Below, piece by piece: positions 43,057-51,929 of a stretch of DNA of 64,000 bases. Made by a program: the position numbers and the translations under genes. How positions within the stretch are numbered: position 1 is the stretch's first letter; each line of letters begins with the position of its first letter. Source of the stretch: Ciceribacter sichuanensis (GTDB taxonomy: Bacteria > Pseudomonadota > Alphaproteobacteria > Rhizobiales > Rhizobiaceae). Where the stretch lies: positions 418,509 through 482,508 of the forward strand of contig NZ_JAMXLX010000004.1 of NCBI RefSeq assembly GCF_024055605.1. Direction: 5' to 3'. The notes beneath the pieces were generated by a model. That model was not told where the DNA came from. It did not search any database and saw only the letters and a program-made list of their open reading frames with translations.

Positions 43057-43446
43057 TCAGGGTGCGATGCGTTCCGGTTCGGTATGCGCCAGAAGCCAGT
43101 TTTCCAGTGCGGCGACGACTGCAAGCCTCAGGCTCGCGCCTTCGGAAAGCGCGTGGGAAAGCGCTTTCCGGTCTTCCTCGAACCCCAGTTCGGCCATTAC
43201 CTCCTCAGCCGAAAGTGACCGCGCAGTCATCACGGCCCGGATGCGGAGGACCGCCGATGGCAACAGGTAGCGTCCGCTGGCGATCGGTATCCTGGCGACC
43301 ATGTCCGTCGGTGCAATGCCATGGCCATCGTGCCCGTCAGGCGAAGTCGCCAGCCATTGCAGGAATTCGTAGCGTTGCTGCGCGGATGCCTTCGTCCAGG
43401 AGTGCTGCAGCTTCTCGATACGGTTGCGCTTCGGTTTCGGGGGCAT
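43057..43446 (-). CDS. conserved hypothetical protein
   Basis: A 129-residue soluble protein, KPKRNRIEKLQHSWTKASAQQRYEFLQWL at the N-terminus and ALSHALSEGASLRLAVVAALENWLLAH at the end. The WTKASAQQRYEFLQWL stretch looks like a short helical motif found in rhizobial proteins of unknown role, and the central RSLSAEEVMAELGFEEDRKALSHAL could be a small helix-turn-helix. No function can be stated. Convergent with the exported protein gene. Confidence 0.6.
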   Translation of the reverse strand: MPPKPKRNRIEKLQHSWTKASAQQRYEFLQWLATSPDGHDGHGIAPTDMVARIPIASGRYLLPSAVLRIRAVMTARSLSAEEVMAELGFEEDRKALSHALSEGASLRLAVVAALENWLLAHTEPERIAP

Positions 43447-43970
43447 GCTATTGTCCGCCTCTGGTGCTTCGAGCCTCTGGAGCGATTTCCGTGGGATCCG
43501 GATAGGTATGAAGCCCTATCTCTTTGTTTTCACGTAATTACCGACGCAAGATCGATGTTCACTCATGCTGGAATTGCTCTAGCGCAGGATGATCGCAAGG
43601 GCGAGGGGAAATCGCTTTCCACTGCGCATCAAGGAGCAGGCGACGTGTCCCAACCAGTTAACAGGGGTCAAATTTCTGACGATTTTTCTGACCTTTGTTA
43701 ACCGCTGTTAACCATATTCGGGCGACGAGTTTTCGCGATCCAGCTCATGATGTGCCCCTTTCGACCAATCGAATTTGAGCGGCGGCATAACCAGTATCTT
43801 GACGAATATTTCCGCAATGCCTGCATTGCAGAGCTTGCGAACAGTCTCCGGCGGATTGCACAGGGCGCAGAGAGACGCTTCTTCCGGGCTACCTGTAGCA
43901 ACGGCGTCGGACAATGTCGCATGCTGGTCGACCAGCGTGCGGAAACCAATAACAATTTCAAAGGGGAAAA
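43447..43970. other. 524-base region without a convincing gene
   Basis: Lies between the hypothetical gene at 43446 and tRNA-Thr. It contains a short rhizobial repeat-like end (GAATTGCTCTAG near 43572) and several GTTAAC-type AT patches near 43660-43715. Small reading frames here lack ribosome binding sites and overlap the tRNA, so none is called. Confidence 0.5.
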
Positions 43971-44045
43971 TGGTGCTGCTAGAGAGATTTGAACTCTCGG
44001 CCTCTCCCTTACCAAGGGAGTGCTCTACCCCTGAGCTATAGCAGC
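43971..44045 (-). tRNA. tRNA-Thr(GGT)
   Basis: Read on the minus strand the sequence begins GCTGCTATAGCTCAGGGGTA and folds into a cloverleaf: 7-bp acceptor stem GCTGCTA / TAGCAGC, anticodon stem CTCCC / GGGAG with loop TTGGTAA (anticodon GGT, reads ACC/ACT threonine codons), and T-arm with GTTCAAATC. The CCA end is encoded (43971-43973). No integrated element is seen at its 3' side. Confidence 0.97.
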
Positions 44046-44196
44046 ATCTGTGCGCGGCGTGTGTCGCCGTTGCGAGCGAGCCGCCTATTGCCACAGCTTC
44101 GCGGGGAGCGCAACAGCAAAACGAACTTGGCGGGAAGAAATCCGTCGCCATCGTTCCAGTCTTCCGCAATGCGCGGTTTTCGTTTATCACGCCGGC

Positions 44197-44457
44197 ATGA
44201 CGGAAAATCGGCAAAACCCGGGGATTGCAAGGCCGGCGGCGGAAGCAGGCGGCGAAGAGGCCGTTTCATCCCCCGCAGCTGTGGATAAGCGCAAGGCGGC
44301 AGTGGAAGCCGCCGCGGAGAGGCGCAAGACGCGAGCGGCCGAAAAGCTGCGCGAGAATCTCCTGCGGCGAAAACAGCAGTCCCGTGCCCGCCGCGCCGGT
44401 CAGGCCGATGAGACAGATGGCCTGCCTGCCGCAAATTCGTCCCAACCCGATGATTAA
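44197..44457 (+). CDS. conserved small hypothetical protein
   Basis: From ATG 44197 an 86-residue, strongly basic and alanine-rich protein: a flexible start, then a charged helix (KRKAAVEAAAERRKTRAAEKLRENLLRRKQQ split by register), and a disordered end. Same kind of small protein is found upstream of murA in other rhizobia. A hairpin plus T-run follows, consistent with a real transcription unit. No function known. Confidence 0.6.
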   Translation: MTENRQNPGIARPAAEAGGEEAVSSPAAVDKRKAAVEAAAERRKTRAAEKLRENLLRRKQQSRARRAGQADETDGLPAANSSQPDD

Positions 44458-44469
44458 TCACTGCTGAAC

Positions 44470-44496
44470 GGGCCGAATTGAATACGGCCTGTTTTT
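44470..44496 (+). terminator. factor-independent terminator
   Basis: Hairpin GGGCCG / CGGCC with a loop of nine bases and a T-run (TGTTTTTC), 13 bases after the stop of the small hypothetical gene and before murA. Confidence 0.7.
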
Positions 44497-44579
44497 CGTC
44501 TAAACACCCTCGCGTCCGCGGGGGCGGGATCAGCAGCAATAAATGAAAGGCGGGCGCCAGTCCCGTTCAGAAGGCTTAC

Positions 44580-45872
44580 ATGGATCGTATTCGGATTGTC
44601 GGCGGCAACGAGCTCAAGGGTGTGATCCCGATCTCCGGCGCCAAGAACGCGGCGCTGCCCCTGATGATCGCTTCGCTGCTGACCAGCGACACACTGACGC
44701 TTGAGAACGTACCGCATCTCGCCGATGTCGAACTGCTGCTGCGCATTCTCGGCAACCACGGCGTCGATGTCTCGGTTAACGGCCGCCGCGAGCATCAGGA
44801 CGGTTCCTACGCCCGCACTATTCATTTCACCTGCCGCACTGTTGCCGATACCACCGCTCCCTACGAGCTGGTCTCCAAGATGCGCGCGAGCTTCTGGGTC
44901 ATCGGTCCGCTTCTGGCGCGCGAGGGCAAGGCAAGGGTCTCCCTGCCCGGCGGCTGCGCGATCGGCACGCGTCCGGTCGACCTGTTCATCGAAGGCCTGC
45001 AGGCGCTTGGCGCCGAGATGGAAATCGATGGCGGCTACATCAACGCCACCGCGCCGAAGGGTGGTCTGATCGGCGCGATCTATCATTTCCCCAAGGTTTC
45101 CGTTGGCGCGACCCATGTGATGATGATGGCCGCTTCGCTCGCCCGCGGAACGACGGTGATCGGCAATGCGGCCCGCGAGCCCGAGGTTGTGGATCTCGCC
45201 AACTGCCTGAATGCCATGGGCGCGAAGATTTCTGGCGCAGGTACCTCGACGATTACCATCGAAGGTGTGTCGAGCCTTTCCGGCGCGCGCCACCGGGTTC
45301 TGCCTGACCGTATCGAAACCGGCACCTATGCCATGGCCGTCGCCATGACCGGCGGCGACGTCGTTTTGCAGGGAACGGATGCTTCGCTGCTCGATACCGC
45401 GCTCGAAGCGATCCGTCGCGCAGGCGCGGAAGTCACTGAAACGCCCGGCGGCATCCGCGTCGTCGGCTATGGTTCGGAAATTCGCCCGGTCGATATCGTC
45501 ACCGAGCCTTTCCCCGGCTTCCCGACCGACCTCCAGGCCCAGTTCATGGGCCTCATGACCCGCGCGAACGGCGTTTCCCACGTCACCGAGACGATCTTCG
45601 AAAACCGCTTCATGCATGTGCAGGAACTGGCCCGTCTCGGCGCCAGGATCACGCTTGCCGGCCAGACCGCCCGCATCGAGGGCACCAGCCGTCTTCGCGG
45701 TGCGCCAGTCATGGCGACCGACCTGCGTGCATCCGTTTCGCTGGTGATTGCGGGCCTTGCGGCAGAGGGAGAAACCATGGTGTCGCGCGTCTACCATCTT
45801 GACCGCGGTTTCGAGCGTCTCGAAGAGAAGCTTACCCGTTGCGGAGCCATCGTCGAGCGCATCAGCGACTGA
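44580..45872 (+). CDS. murA: UDP-N-acetylglucosamine 1-carboxyvinyltransferase
   Basis: A 430-residue enzyme that transfers enolpyruvate from PEP to UDP-GlcNAc, the first committed step of peptidoglycan synthesis in the cytoplasm. [27 protein letters not shown] is the family start and the catalytic, fosfomycin-sensitive Cys126 sits in [14 protein letters not shown]; conserved DLRAS near the C-terminus is present. First gene of the block that runs to yacG. Confidence 0.96.
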   Translation: MDRIRIVGGNELKGVIPISGAKNAALPLMIASLLTSDTLTLENVPHLADVELLLRILGNHGVDVSVNGRREHQDGSYARTIHFTCRTVADTTAPYELVSKMRASFWVIGPLLAREGKARVSLPGGCAIGTRPVDLFIEGLQALGAEMEIDGGYINATAPKGGLIGAIYHFPKVSVGATHVMMMAASLARGTTVIGNAAREPEVVDLANCLNAMGAKISGAGTSTITIEGVSSLSGARHRVLPDRIETGTYAMAVAMTGGDVVLQGTDASLLDTALEAIRRAGAEVTETPGGIRVVGYGSEIRPVDIVTEPFPGFPTDLQAQFMGLMTRANGVSHVTETIFENRFMHVQELARLGARITLAGQTARIEGTSRLRGAPVMATDLRASVSLVIAGLAAEGETMVSRVYHLDRGFERLEEKLTRCGAIVERISD

Positions 45873-45983
45873 CAGACACCCAATCTCCGTTCCTCGATGC
45901 CGTTGCGTCTTGCATTGCGACAACCTATGTCGAAAGGATGATAAGACGCTTCGCCTTCGGGCGGCCATTCGGGTAACGGTGAA

Positions 45984-46421
45984 ATGACAAGTCTGAAGCT
46001 GCTCGCTCTCGATAACGACGACCTCTCGGTCATCTCCGCTCACATGCAGGATGCGGTTTTCCGCATCTCCGACATGTCCTTCCAGATGCGTCCCGGTCTC
46101 TTCTCGCTGGCGGCCAATCGCTTCGTCTGGGAAGATTCCGCCGGTCGCCGCAAGGCTTACGAACGCCGCAGGGCCCTGTTGAGCTTCAAGCGCGTTTCCG
46201 CCGTGCGCTCGATCGGTTTCGACCGCGCCAATGGTGACAATGTGCTCTCGCTGCTGGCGGTCCGTTACCGGGCGGAGGGCGAGGGGCCGGAAGGTGTGGT
46301 GGAACTCGTGCTTTCCGGTGGCGGCATGATCGCCCTCGATGTGGAATGTATCGAAGCACAGCTTGCGGATACCGGCGGGGCATGGGAAACCAACCTGAAG
46401 CCCGGTCATCCGGGTGATTGA
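45984..46421 (+). CDS. DUF2948 family protein
   Basis: A 145-residue beta-rich cytoplasmic protein: LKLLALDNDDLSVISAHMQDAVF at the start, RFVWE, ERRRALLSFKRV, and LDVECIEAQLADTG near the end are the DUF2948 pattern. In Rhizobiales the gene sits between murA and hisD, as here, which suggests co-expression, but no function has been shown. Confidence 0.88.
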   Translation: MTSLKLLALDNDDLSVISAHMQDAVFRISDMSFQMRPGLFSLAANRFVWEDSAGRRKAYERRRALLSFKRVSAVRSIGFDRANGDNVLSLLAVRYRAEGEGPEGVVELVLSGGGMIALDVECIEAQLADTGGAWETNLKPGHPGD

Positions 46422-46470
46422 ACGGCGGGCGCCGAGAAAAGCGCCGGCCGAGGAGAGGGACTGAAGAAAA

Positions 46471-47769
46471 GTGGCGATCTGGCTGGATCAGGCATCCGAG
46501 GGATTCGAGGAGAGGTTTTCCGCCTTTCTGACAACCAAGCGCGAAGTATCGGATGACGTCAACGACGTGGTGCGCGCGATCATCGACGATGTAAGGGCGC
46601 GTGGCGACGCGGCACTTGCCGACTATTCCAAGCGGTTCGACGGTATCGACTTCGCTGAAGTGCCCATGCGGGTGAGCGACGCTGAAATCGACGCGGCAAT
46701 GGCCGAGGTCGATGAGGAAGTCATGGCGGCGCTGGAGCTGGCCGCAGCGCGCATCGAAAAGCATCATGCCCGCCAGATGCCGAAGGACGATCTCTACGAG
46801 GACGCGATCGGCGTCGGACTTGGCTCTCGCTGGACGGCGATCGATGCCGTCGGTCTCTATGTTCCCGGTGGTACGGCAAGCTATCCAAGCTCGGTGCTGA
46901 TGAATGCCGTGCCCGCAAGGGTCGCTGGCGTTCCCCGCATTGTCATGGTGGTCCCGGCTTCGGGCGGCGCGATCAATCCCACGGTGCTGGCCGCCGCGCG
47001 CATTGCAGGCGTCCGTGAGATCTATCGTATCGGTGGCGCCCAGGCTGTTGCAGCACTCGCCTATGGAACCCAGTCCATCGCGCCGGTCGCAAAGATCGTC
47101 GGCCCGGGCAATGCCTATGTCGCCGCCGCCAAGCGGCAGGTCTTCGGCACTGTCGGCATCGACATGATCGCGGGACCGTCGGAAGTGCTGGTGATTGCCG
47201 ACGCCAACAACGATCCGGATTGGCTGGCCGCCGACCTTCTCGCCCAGGCCGAACACGATCCTGGCGCCCAGTCCATTCTTATTACCAACGATGCAGCGAT
47301 CGGCAAGGCCGTCGAAGCTGCTGTCGAGCGCCAGCTCAAGTCGCTGAGCCGCTCGGAAACGGCTGCCGCAAGCTGGCGCGATTTCGGCGCGGTCATTCTC
47401 GTTCCGTCGCTCGAAGCCGCGATCCCGCTTGCAAACCGCATTGCTGCGGAGCACTTGGAGCTTGCGGTCGATGATCCGGATGCGTTGATGGCCGATGTTC
47501 GCAACGCCGGCGCCATCTTCGTCGGCCGTCACACGCCCGAGGTCATCGGCGATTATGTCGGCGGCTCGAATCACGTGCTGCCGACGGCCCGTTCCGCGCG
47601 GTTCTCGTCGGGGCTTTCGGTGCTCGATTTCGTCAAGCGCACCTCGATTCTGCGGCTCGGCCCGGATCAGCTGCGCCTGCTGGCACCGGCGGCGATCGCT
47701 CTTGCCAGAAGCGAAGGCCTCGACGCCCATGCCCGATCGGTGGCCATTCGGCTCAATCTCGAAGGTTGA
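46471..47769 (+). CDS. hisD: histidinol dehydrogenase
   Basis: A 432-residue zinc enzyme that oxidises histidinol to histidine, the last step of histidine synthesis. The NAD region GLYVPGGTASYPSSVLMNAVPARVAGV, the segment GPGNAYVAAAKRQVFGTVGIDMIAGPSEVLVIAD (split by insertions), catalytic HLELAVDDPD and GGSNHVLPT-type zinc ligands are all present. GTG start; a short ribosome binding site GGAGAGGG lies upstream. Two bases precede the next start codon, so translation is coupled. Confidence 0.95.
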   Translation: MAIWLDQASEGFEERFSAFLTTKREVSDDVNDVVRAIIDDVRARGDAALADYSKRFDGIDFAEVPMRVSDAEIDAAMAEVDEEVMAALELAAARIEKHHARQMPKDDLYEDAIGVGLGSRWTAIDAVGLYVPGGTASYPSSVLMNAVPARVAGVPRIVMVVPASGGAINPTVLAAARIAGVREIYRIGGAQAVAALAYGTQSIAPVAKIVGPGNAYVAAAKRQVFGTVGIDMIAGPSEVLVIADANNDPDWLAADLLAQAEHDPGAQSILITNDAAIGKAVEAAVERQLKSLSRSETAAASWRDFGAVILVPSLEAAIPLANRIAAEHLELAVDDPDALMADVRNAGAIFVGRHTPEVIGDYVGGSNHVLPTARSARFSSGLSVLDFVKRTSILRLGPDQLRLLAPAAIALARSEGLDAHARSVAIRLNLEG

Positions 47770-47772
47770 GTG

Positions 47773-48246
47773 ATGGCCAAGGGCGACTTCCGGCTTTGCG
47801 ATGTTGTGCTGGACGAGACGATCGGCCGCTCCACGCCGGACGTCGAGCACGAGCGGGCCGTCGCCATCTTCGATCTGATCGAGGAGAACTCCTTCGAACC
47901 GGTCGGTCATGCCGGCGGTCCCTACAAGCTCTATCTCTCGCTGGTCGACAGCAAGCTGGTCTTCTCGATCAGGACCGAGGCCGGCGAGGACGTCGCCACC
48001 CATATCCTGTCGCTGACGCCCTTCAGGCGGATCATCAAGGACTACTTCATGATTTGCGAAAGTTATTATGAAGCGATCCGTTCCTCGACGCCGAGCCAGA
48101 TCGAGGCGATCGACATGGGGCGCCGGGGCATTCACAACGAGGGATCCCAGACTCTGCTGGACCGCCTCTCCGGCAAGATCAAGCTGGATTTCGATACGGC
48201 CCGGCGGCTTTTCACCCTCGTCTGCGTTCTCTATTGGCGCGGGTAG
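47773..48246 (+). CDS. UPF0262 family protein
   Basis: A 157-residue protein from ATG 47773 (a GTG three bases earlier is also in frame): [52 protein letters not shown] and [36 protein letters not shown]. This is the UPF0262 pattern, a family of unknown role that follows hisD in most Rhizobiales. Overlap with the phosphatase gene is not present (five bases gap before ATG 48252). Confidence 0.9.
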   Translation: MAKGDFRLCDVVLDETIGRSTPDVEHERAVAIFDLIEENSFEPVGHAGGPYKLYLSLVDSKLVFSIRTEAGEDVATHILSLTPFRRIIKDYFMICESYYEAIRSSTPSQIEAIDMGRRGIHNEGSQTLLDRLSGKIKLDFDTARRLFTLVCVLYWRG

Positions 48247-48251
48247 GGGCG

Positions 48252-48731
48252 ATGACCGGCGAGGAGGCTCCCGATCAGAAGGTCAGGATGCCCGGAGCCA
48301 TTCTGTTCATCTGCGGCATGAATGCCATCCGCTCGCCCATGGCAGAGGCGATCGCTCGCGAGATGCTGCCGCGCGGCACCTATGTGGCATCGGCTGGAGT
48401 TCGCGCCGGCGAACGCGACCCTTTCGTCGATGCCGTTCTGGAGGAAATCGGTCTTTCGCTCGGCAGGCGCCAACCACAGACGCTGGACGAGCTGGAAGAC
48501 GATTTCTTCGACCTCGTGGTGACGCTTGCCCCTGAGGCACATCATGCGGCACTGGAGCTGACGCGCTCTTCCGCCGTGGAAGTTGTCTACTGGCCTATGC
48601 CGGACCCGACGGTCGCGACCGGCACGCGTGAGCAGATTCTCGGCGCCTATCGCGAGGTACGCGACCGTCTGCGCCGGCTGATTGCCGAACGCCTTTTGCC
48701 CTCGGTCGAAGGCCAGACGGGGCCTGCCTGA
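48252..48731 (+). CDS. low-molecular-weight protein tyrosine phosphatase
   Basis: A 159-residue enzyme from ATG 48252 (GGGG six bases upstream). The P-loop is FICGMNAIRSPMAEA with nucleophile Cys21 and Arg27 (CX5R); the general acid is the Asp in WPMPDPTVATG near 125. It hydrolyses phosphotyrosine or phosphoarsenate-like esters in the cytoplasm. Position between UPF0262 and infA is a conserved rhizobial order. Substrate protein unknown. Confidence 0.88.
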   Translation: MTGEEAPDQKVRMPGAILFICGMNAIRSPMAEAIAREMLPRGTYVASAGVRAGERDPFVDAVLEEIGLSLGRRQPQTLDELEDDFFDLVVTLAPEAHHAALELTRSSAVEVVYWPMPDPTVATGTREQILGAYREVRDRLRRLIAERLLPSVEGQTGPA

Positions 48732-48851
48732 AACAAATTGGAAAAGCGCACGCTACAAGGTTCACAAAACCTTGGTGATTGTGTAGTTTCCGCCCACATT
48801 TTCGGAGGCCCGCCGAGGCCCCGACCAACATCCAAGAAAGATAACCGCTCT

Positions 48852-49070
48852 ATGGCAAAAGAAGAAGTCCTCGAATTTCCCGGCGTCGTCACCGAATTGC
48901 TGCCCAATGCGACGTTCCGGGTGAAGCTGGAAAACGAGCACGAGATCATCGCCCATACGGCCGGCCGCATGCGCAAGAACCGTATCCGCGTTCTCGCCGG
49001 CGACAAGGTCCTGGTCGAGATGACGCCCTACGACCTGACCAAGGGTCGTATCACCTACCGCTTCAAGTAA
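48852..49070 (+). CDS. infA: translation initiation factor IF-1
   Basis: A 72-residue S1/OB-fold protein that binds the 30S A site. [47 protein letters not shown] and [15 protein letters not shown] are the near-invariant segments. An in-frame ATG at 48738 would give a longer product with no match, so ATG 48852 is used. Confidence 0.97.
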   Translation: MAKEEVLEFPGVVTELLPNATFRVKLENEHEIIAHTAGRMRKNRIRVLAGDKVLVEMTPYDLTKGRITYRFK

Positions 49071-49106
49071 GCGCTCTCCCGACGAACGAATGCCGCGGGA
49101 GGTCGC

Positions 49107-49727
49107 ATGGAGCTGAGACAGAAGCTGATACTGGCCTCCGGGTCGCCGCGTCGCCTCGACCTGCTGAAGCAGGCCGGGATCGAACCCGCGCGGCTGATGC
49201 CCATGGATCTGGACGAGACGCCGAAGAAGTCCGAGCACCCGCGTTCGCTGGCGCGCCGGCTTTCGGCGGAAAAGGCGCGCGCCTGCTACGACCAGATCCG
49301 CTCGGATCTTCAGTGGAACGACAGCTACATCATTGCCGCCGACACCGTCGTCGCGGTCGGTCGTCGCATTCTGCCCAAGGCGGAATATCTCGAGGAAGCG
49401 TCGTCGGCGCTGCATCTCCTGTCCGGTCGCAGCCATTGGGTGTTCACCGGCGTCTGCCTGATCACGCCGGAAGGCATAACCCGCCAGAAGGTTGCCGAGA
49501 CCAAGGTCCGCTTCAAGCGCCTGTCGAGCCATGAGATCGAGAGCTATCTCGCCTCCGGCCAGTGGCGCGGCAAGGCGGGTGCCTATGCGATCCAGGGCAT
49601 CGCCGGCTGCTTCCCGCAGAAGCTTGTCGGCTCCTATACCAATGTCGTCGGCCTGCCGCTGTTCGAGACCATGCAGATGCTCTCGGGCGAGGGCTTCGAC
49701 GTCCAGACCGGCTGGACGGAGGGCTGA
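49107..49727 (+). CDS. Maf-like nucleoside triphosphate pyrophosphatase
   Basis: A 206-residue protein. [19 protein letters not shown] is the Maf nucleotide-binding start, [12 protein letters not shown] contains the catalytic Asp, and [15 protein letters not shown] is the family signature. Maf proteins hydrolyse non-canonical or excess NTPs (dTTP, UTP type) to the monophosphate. The [24 protein letters not shown] stretch is typical of the rhizobial form. Three bases separate it from yacG. Confidence 0.92.
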   Translation: MELRQKLILASGSPRRLDLLKQAGIEPARLMPMDLDETPKKSEHPRSLARRLSAEKARACYDQIRSDLQWNDSYIIAADTVVAVGRRILPKAEYLEEASSALHLLSGRSHWVFTGVCLITPEGITRQKVAETKVRFKRLSSHEIESYLASGQWRGKAGAYAIQGIAGCFPQKLVGSYTNVVGLPLFETMQMLSGEGFDVQTGWTEG

Positions 49728-49730
49728 GTG

Positions 49731-49943
49731 ATGAGTGACGATCCGTCGTCCCCTTCGGCAAAAGTCGCGCCCTTGCGCAAGGCGTTGCCTTGCCCGGAGT
49801 GCCGCAAGCCCTCGCAACGCGAGCACTATCCCTTCTGCTCGGACCGCTGCCGCACTCTCGATCTTTCACGCTGGCTGAAAGGTTCCTACGCGATCCCGGT
49901 CGTAGATGACGAATCCAGGGCCGAAGACGACGGTCGCGACTGA
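49731..49943 (+). CDS. yacG: DNA gyrase inhibitor YacG
   Basis: A 70-residue zinc-binding protein: CPECRKPSQREHYPFCSDRCRTLDLSRWL has the four ligand Cys (CxxC...CxxxC) of YacG, which binds GyrB and inhibits gyrase in E. coli. ATG 49731 is used; a GTG three bases before is in frame. It follows maf directly and ends the conserved block before tRNA-Phe. Confidence 0.88.
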   Translation: MSDDPSSPSAKVAPLRKALPCPECRKPSQREHYPFCSDRCRTLDLSRWLKGSYAIPVVDDESRAEDDGRD

Positions 49944-50246
49944 AATCTCACTTCGCCACGCATTTAAGTGCCTCGCGATCTTTCAGATCCGCCCATGGCG
50001 CTTATACTCCTTGTTTTGCCGCGTGTGGTCATCGCAAAGCCGCCGTGTTTTTTGCGCGACATGCTTTAGAGCGTGGCGGAAGTCATTCATTTGGCTTGGT
50101 TTTTCGGTATTTTCGCAAAGCTGTCAAAAAAGTGCTTTTTGGCGCTGGACATGGCCGAACAAGCTGCTATAAACCGCCTCGCTTCCGGGGGAAACTTCTC
50201 CCCCGCCGGTCGGAAACCCCACCGGATGGCTTCGCAAGAGCCTGAT
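49944..50246. other. 303-base intergenic region ahead of tRNA-Phe
   Basis: No gene seen. Contains the predicted tRNA-Phe promoter at 50146-50173 and, near 50062, a repeat-like CATGCTTTAGAGCG. The small frames present lack ribosome binding sites. Confidence 0.55.
50146..50173 (+). promoter_or_regulatory. promoter of tRNA-Phe
   Basis: TGGACA (50146-50151) and TATAAA (50168-50173), 16 bases apart, match the rhizobial housekeeping promoter pattern (CTTGAC and CTATAT), 73 bases before the mature tRNA. Confidence 0.5.
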
Positions 50247-50322
50247 GCCCGGATAGCTCAGTTGGTAGAGCAGCGGATTGAAAATCCGCGTGTCGGTGGT
50301 TCAAATCCGCCTCCGGGCACCA
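50247..50322 (+). tRNA. tRNA-Phe(GAA), likely attachment site
   Basis: Cloverleaf with acceptor GCCCGGA / TCCGGGC, D-arm TAGCTCAGTTGGTAGAG, anticodon stem GCGGA / TCCGC with loop TTGAAAA (anticodon GAA), T-arm with GGTTCAAATCC and an encoded CCA. The accessory genes start right after its 3' end, and tRNA 3' ends are the usual target of island integrases, so this is the likely attL half. Confidence 0.97.
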
Positions 50323-50734
50323 CTGCTTTGGGTAGTATTTGCCTCAGTTATCTCAGTCAATAATAGTGTAGCTTTTTCAGCGACTTAGCACCCGTTGCCT
50401 CGCTAAAGCAACTGCAGTTAGTCTAAGATCCGGGGCTTTGTCTGGTGGCTTTATGCGGTTGTCTCAGAAGGACTGGTCCAGCAGTCAAAAGTTTTCGATT
50501 CCCTGGCTTCAGTTTCTAGGTCTACCTGCTCGGGGGCACAGCCCAGAGCCCATGCTTCTAATTCGCATGTCGATGGTTCAAATCCATGTCGATGCAGTTA
50601 TCCGAGGTCATCGGCCATCTTTCTAGTTGAATGAACGACTGAATTGGGGCCGCAAATAGACAGTCCGCCTTCAATCTCGAACTCTAAATCAAGACAGACT
50701 GATTCCCTGTCTCCCAGAAGTCATGCATGTGTGA
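50323..50734. other. non-coding island border with tRNA-like remnant
   Basis: 412 bases without a gene. Lies between tRNA-Phe and the AGE gene. A segment at about 50528-50597 looks like a decayed tRNA: it has CATGC / GCATG around TTCTAATTC (an Arg-TCT-like loop that is two bases too long) and GATGGTTCAAATCCATG as a T-arm. It cannot form a normal acceptor stem. Confidence 0.45.
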
Positions 50735-51889
50735 CTAGCAGACCGGGAGCGGGCGTGCCTGCCTGCCATCTTCGACCAGGTCCGCAACGGCAGTCCAGAG
50801 GTGATAGAGTGAGCTTGCAGGGATTGTGCGGGCAATCGGCATGTCATTCGTGTCGAGGCGGTCATGCCAGCAACCGGGAGGCGCTCCGGTCATGTAGGCC
50901 CCCAGAATGGCAGCAGCCACGTCGTTTGCCTCGACAAGATATCCTCGAAAACCGAAACGCTCGTAGAGTGACAAGAAGGCCTTCAGCATCTCCACCTGAG
51001 GCCAGAGCCGCCGCGACGGGGTAATGGGCCTAACCGCCGAAACGACATCGACAAGGAAGGGCGAACCCTCGATGCGCCCGATCGCTAGAGCGGTCGAGAA
51101 CAGGTCAAGGCAGATCTTGGTGTGGTCGCTGTCGGCCAGCATGTCATGACGTGTCGTCAGCCACACCCATTCGCACATGTGACCGGGTTCCAGCCGATCC
51201 GATCCGTATCGGGCGGCGAGTTCCCATTGCGGCCCGAAGAACTCGTGAAGCGGCCCTTTTGGTCCGACCAGGAAATGCGAGCGCAGGAGTGCGAAGGCCC
51301 TACCTTCCGCCCTCATGTGAGCGGATGTTCGGTTATTTTCGCAAAGGGCCAGGGTCGCTTCGAGGTAGTGCATGTGCGGGTTCTGCCTGCGCGGCAGGCT
51401 TCCGTCGCTGTCTTCGGCCCACCCGCCGAAAGGATCCTTCAATGTCCGGTCGATTGCGATGAGTGCCTGATCGATGTGATGACGGTACATGTCCTTGCCT
51501 GTGGCTGTCAGCAGCCAGGAGAGGGCAAGCAGGATACAGGAACTGTCATAGAGGTCTCGGATGGGGTCAGTGATGCTGTCGGTATGGCGGTTGAAGGCTC
51601 TAGCGTAACCGCCACGCCTGCCGCCAATCCAAGCGACGCGGTGCAGATTGGCAAAGGCCGCCTCAGCCATTTGAAGTGAAGCGGGTGGTGCGACGCCGAG
51701 ATGGGCCGCATGCGCATGCACATAGATCTGTCGTGCCACAGTTCGGCTACGGACCTCACCCGAACTCTGGGGCGATCCGTCGAGCGCCAGATATTCGACG
51801 AATTGCCCGCAGTGCTTGTCGAAGCCCAGTGCGGCCCAAGTCGGCAAAATGTCTTCAAGGAACCTTGATTTGAAAAGCGACAGGCTCAC
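50735..51889 (-). CDS. AGE family epimerase/isomerase
   Basis: From GTG 51889 (GGAGA six bases upstream) 384 residues; a longer frame lacks such a site. It has the alpha6/alpha6 barrel of N-acylglucosamine 2-epimerases and cellobiose/mannose 2-epimerases: FVEYLALDGSPQSSGEVRSRTVARQIYVHAHAA, NPHMHYLEATLAL with the pair of active-site His, EPGHMCEWVWL and GCWHDRL (the second catalytic His). Family members interconvert glucose and mannose units by C2 epimerisation. Third gene of the operon with GH130 and the glycosyltransferase (40 bases after the GH130 stop). Confidence 0.87.
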   Translation of the reverse strand: MSLSLFKSRFLEDILPTWAALGFDKHCGQFVEYLALDGSPQSSGEVRSRTVARQIYVHAHAAHLGVAPPASLQMAEAAFANLHRVAWIGGRRGGYARAFNRHTDSITDPIRDLYDSSCILLALSWLLTATGKDMYRHHIDQALIAIDRTLKDPFGGWAEDSDGSLPRRQNPHMHYLEATLALCENNRTSAHMRAEGRAFALLRSHFLVGPKGPLHEFFGPQWELAARYGSDRLEPGHMCEWVWLTTRHDMLADSDHTKICLDLFSTALAIGRIEGSPFLVDVVSAVRPITPSRRLWPQVEMLKAFLSLYERFGFRGYLVEANDVAAAILGAYMTGAPPGCWHDRLDTNDMPIARTIPASSLYHLWTAVADLVEDGRQARPLPVC

Positions 51890-51929
51890 AACGGGTCTCC
51901 TCTCGGTCGCGTTCCAATACGGTTCATCG

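Noticed and set aside
43708..44214. 168-codon minus-strand frame
   Set aside because: It runs through tRNA-Thr and has no domain or ribosome binding site.
44454..48135. Two frames of about 650 codons antisense to murA and hisD
   Set aside because: Antisense shadows; the plus-strand genes carry all catalytic motifs.
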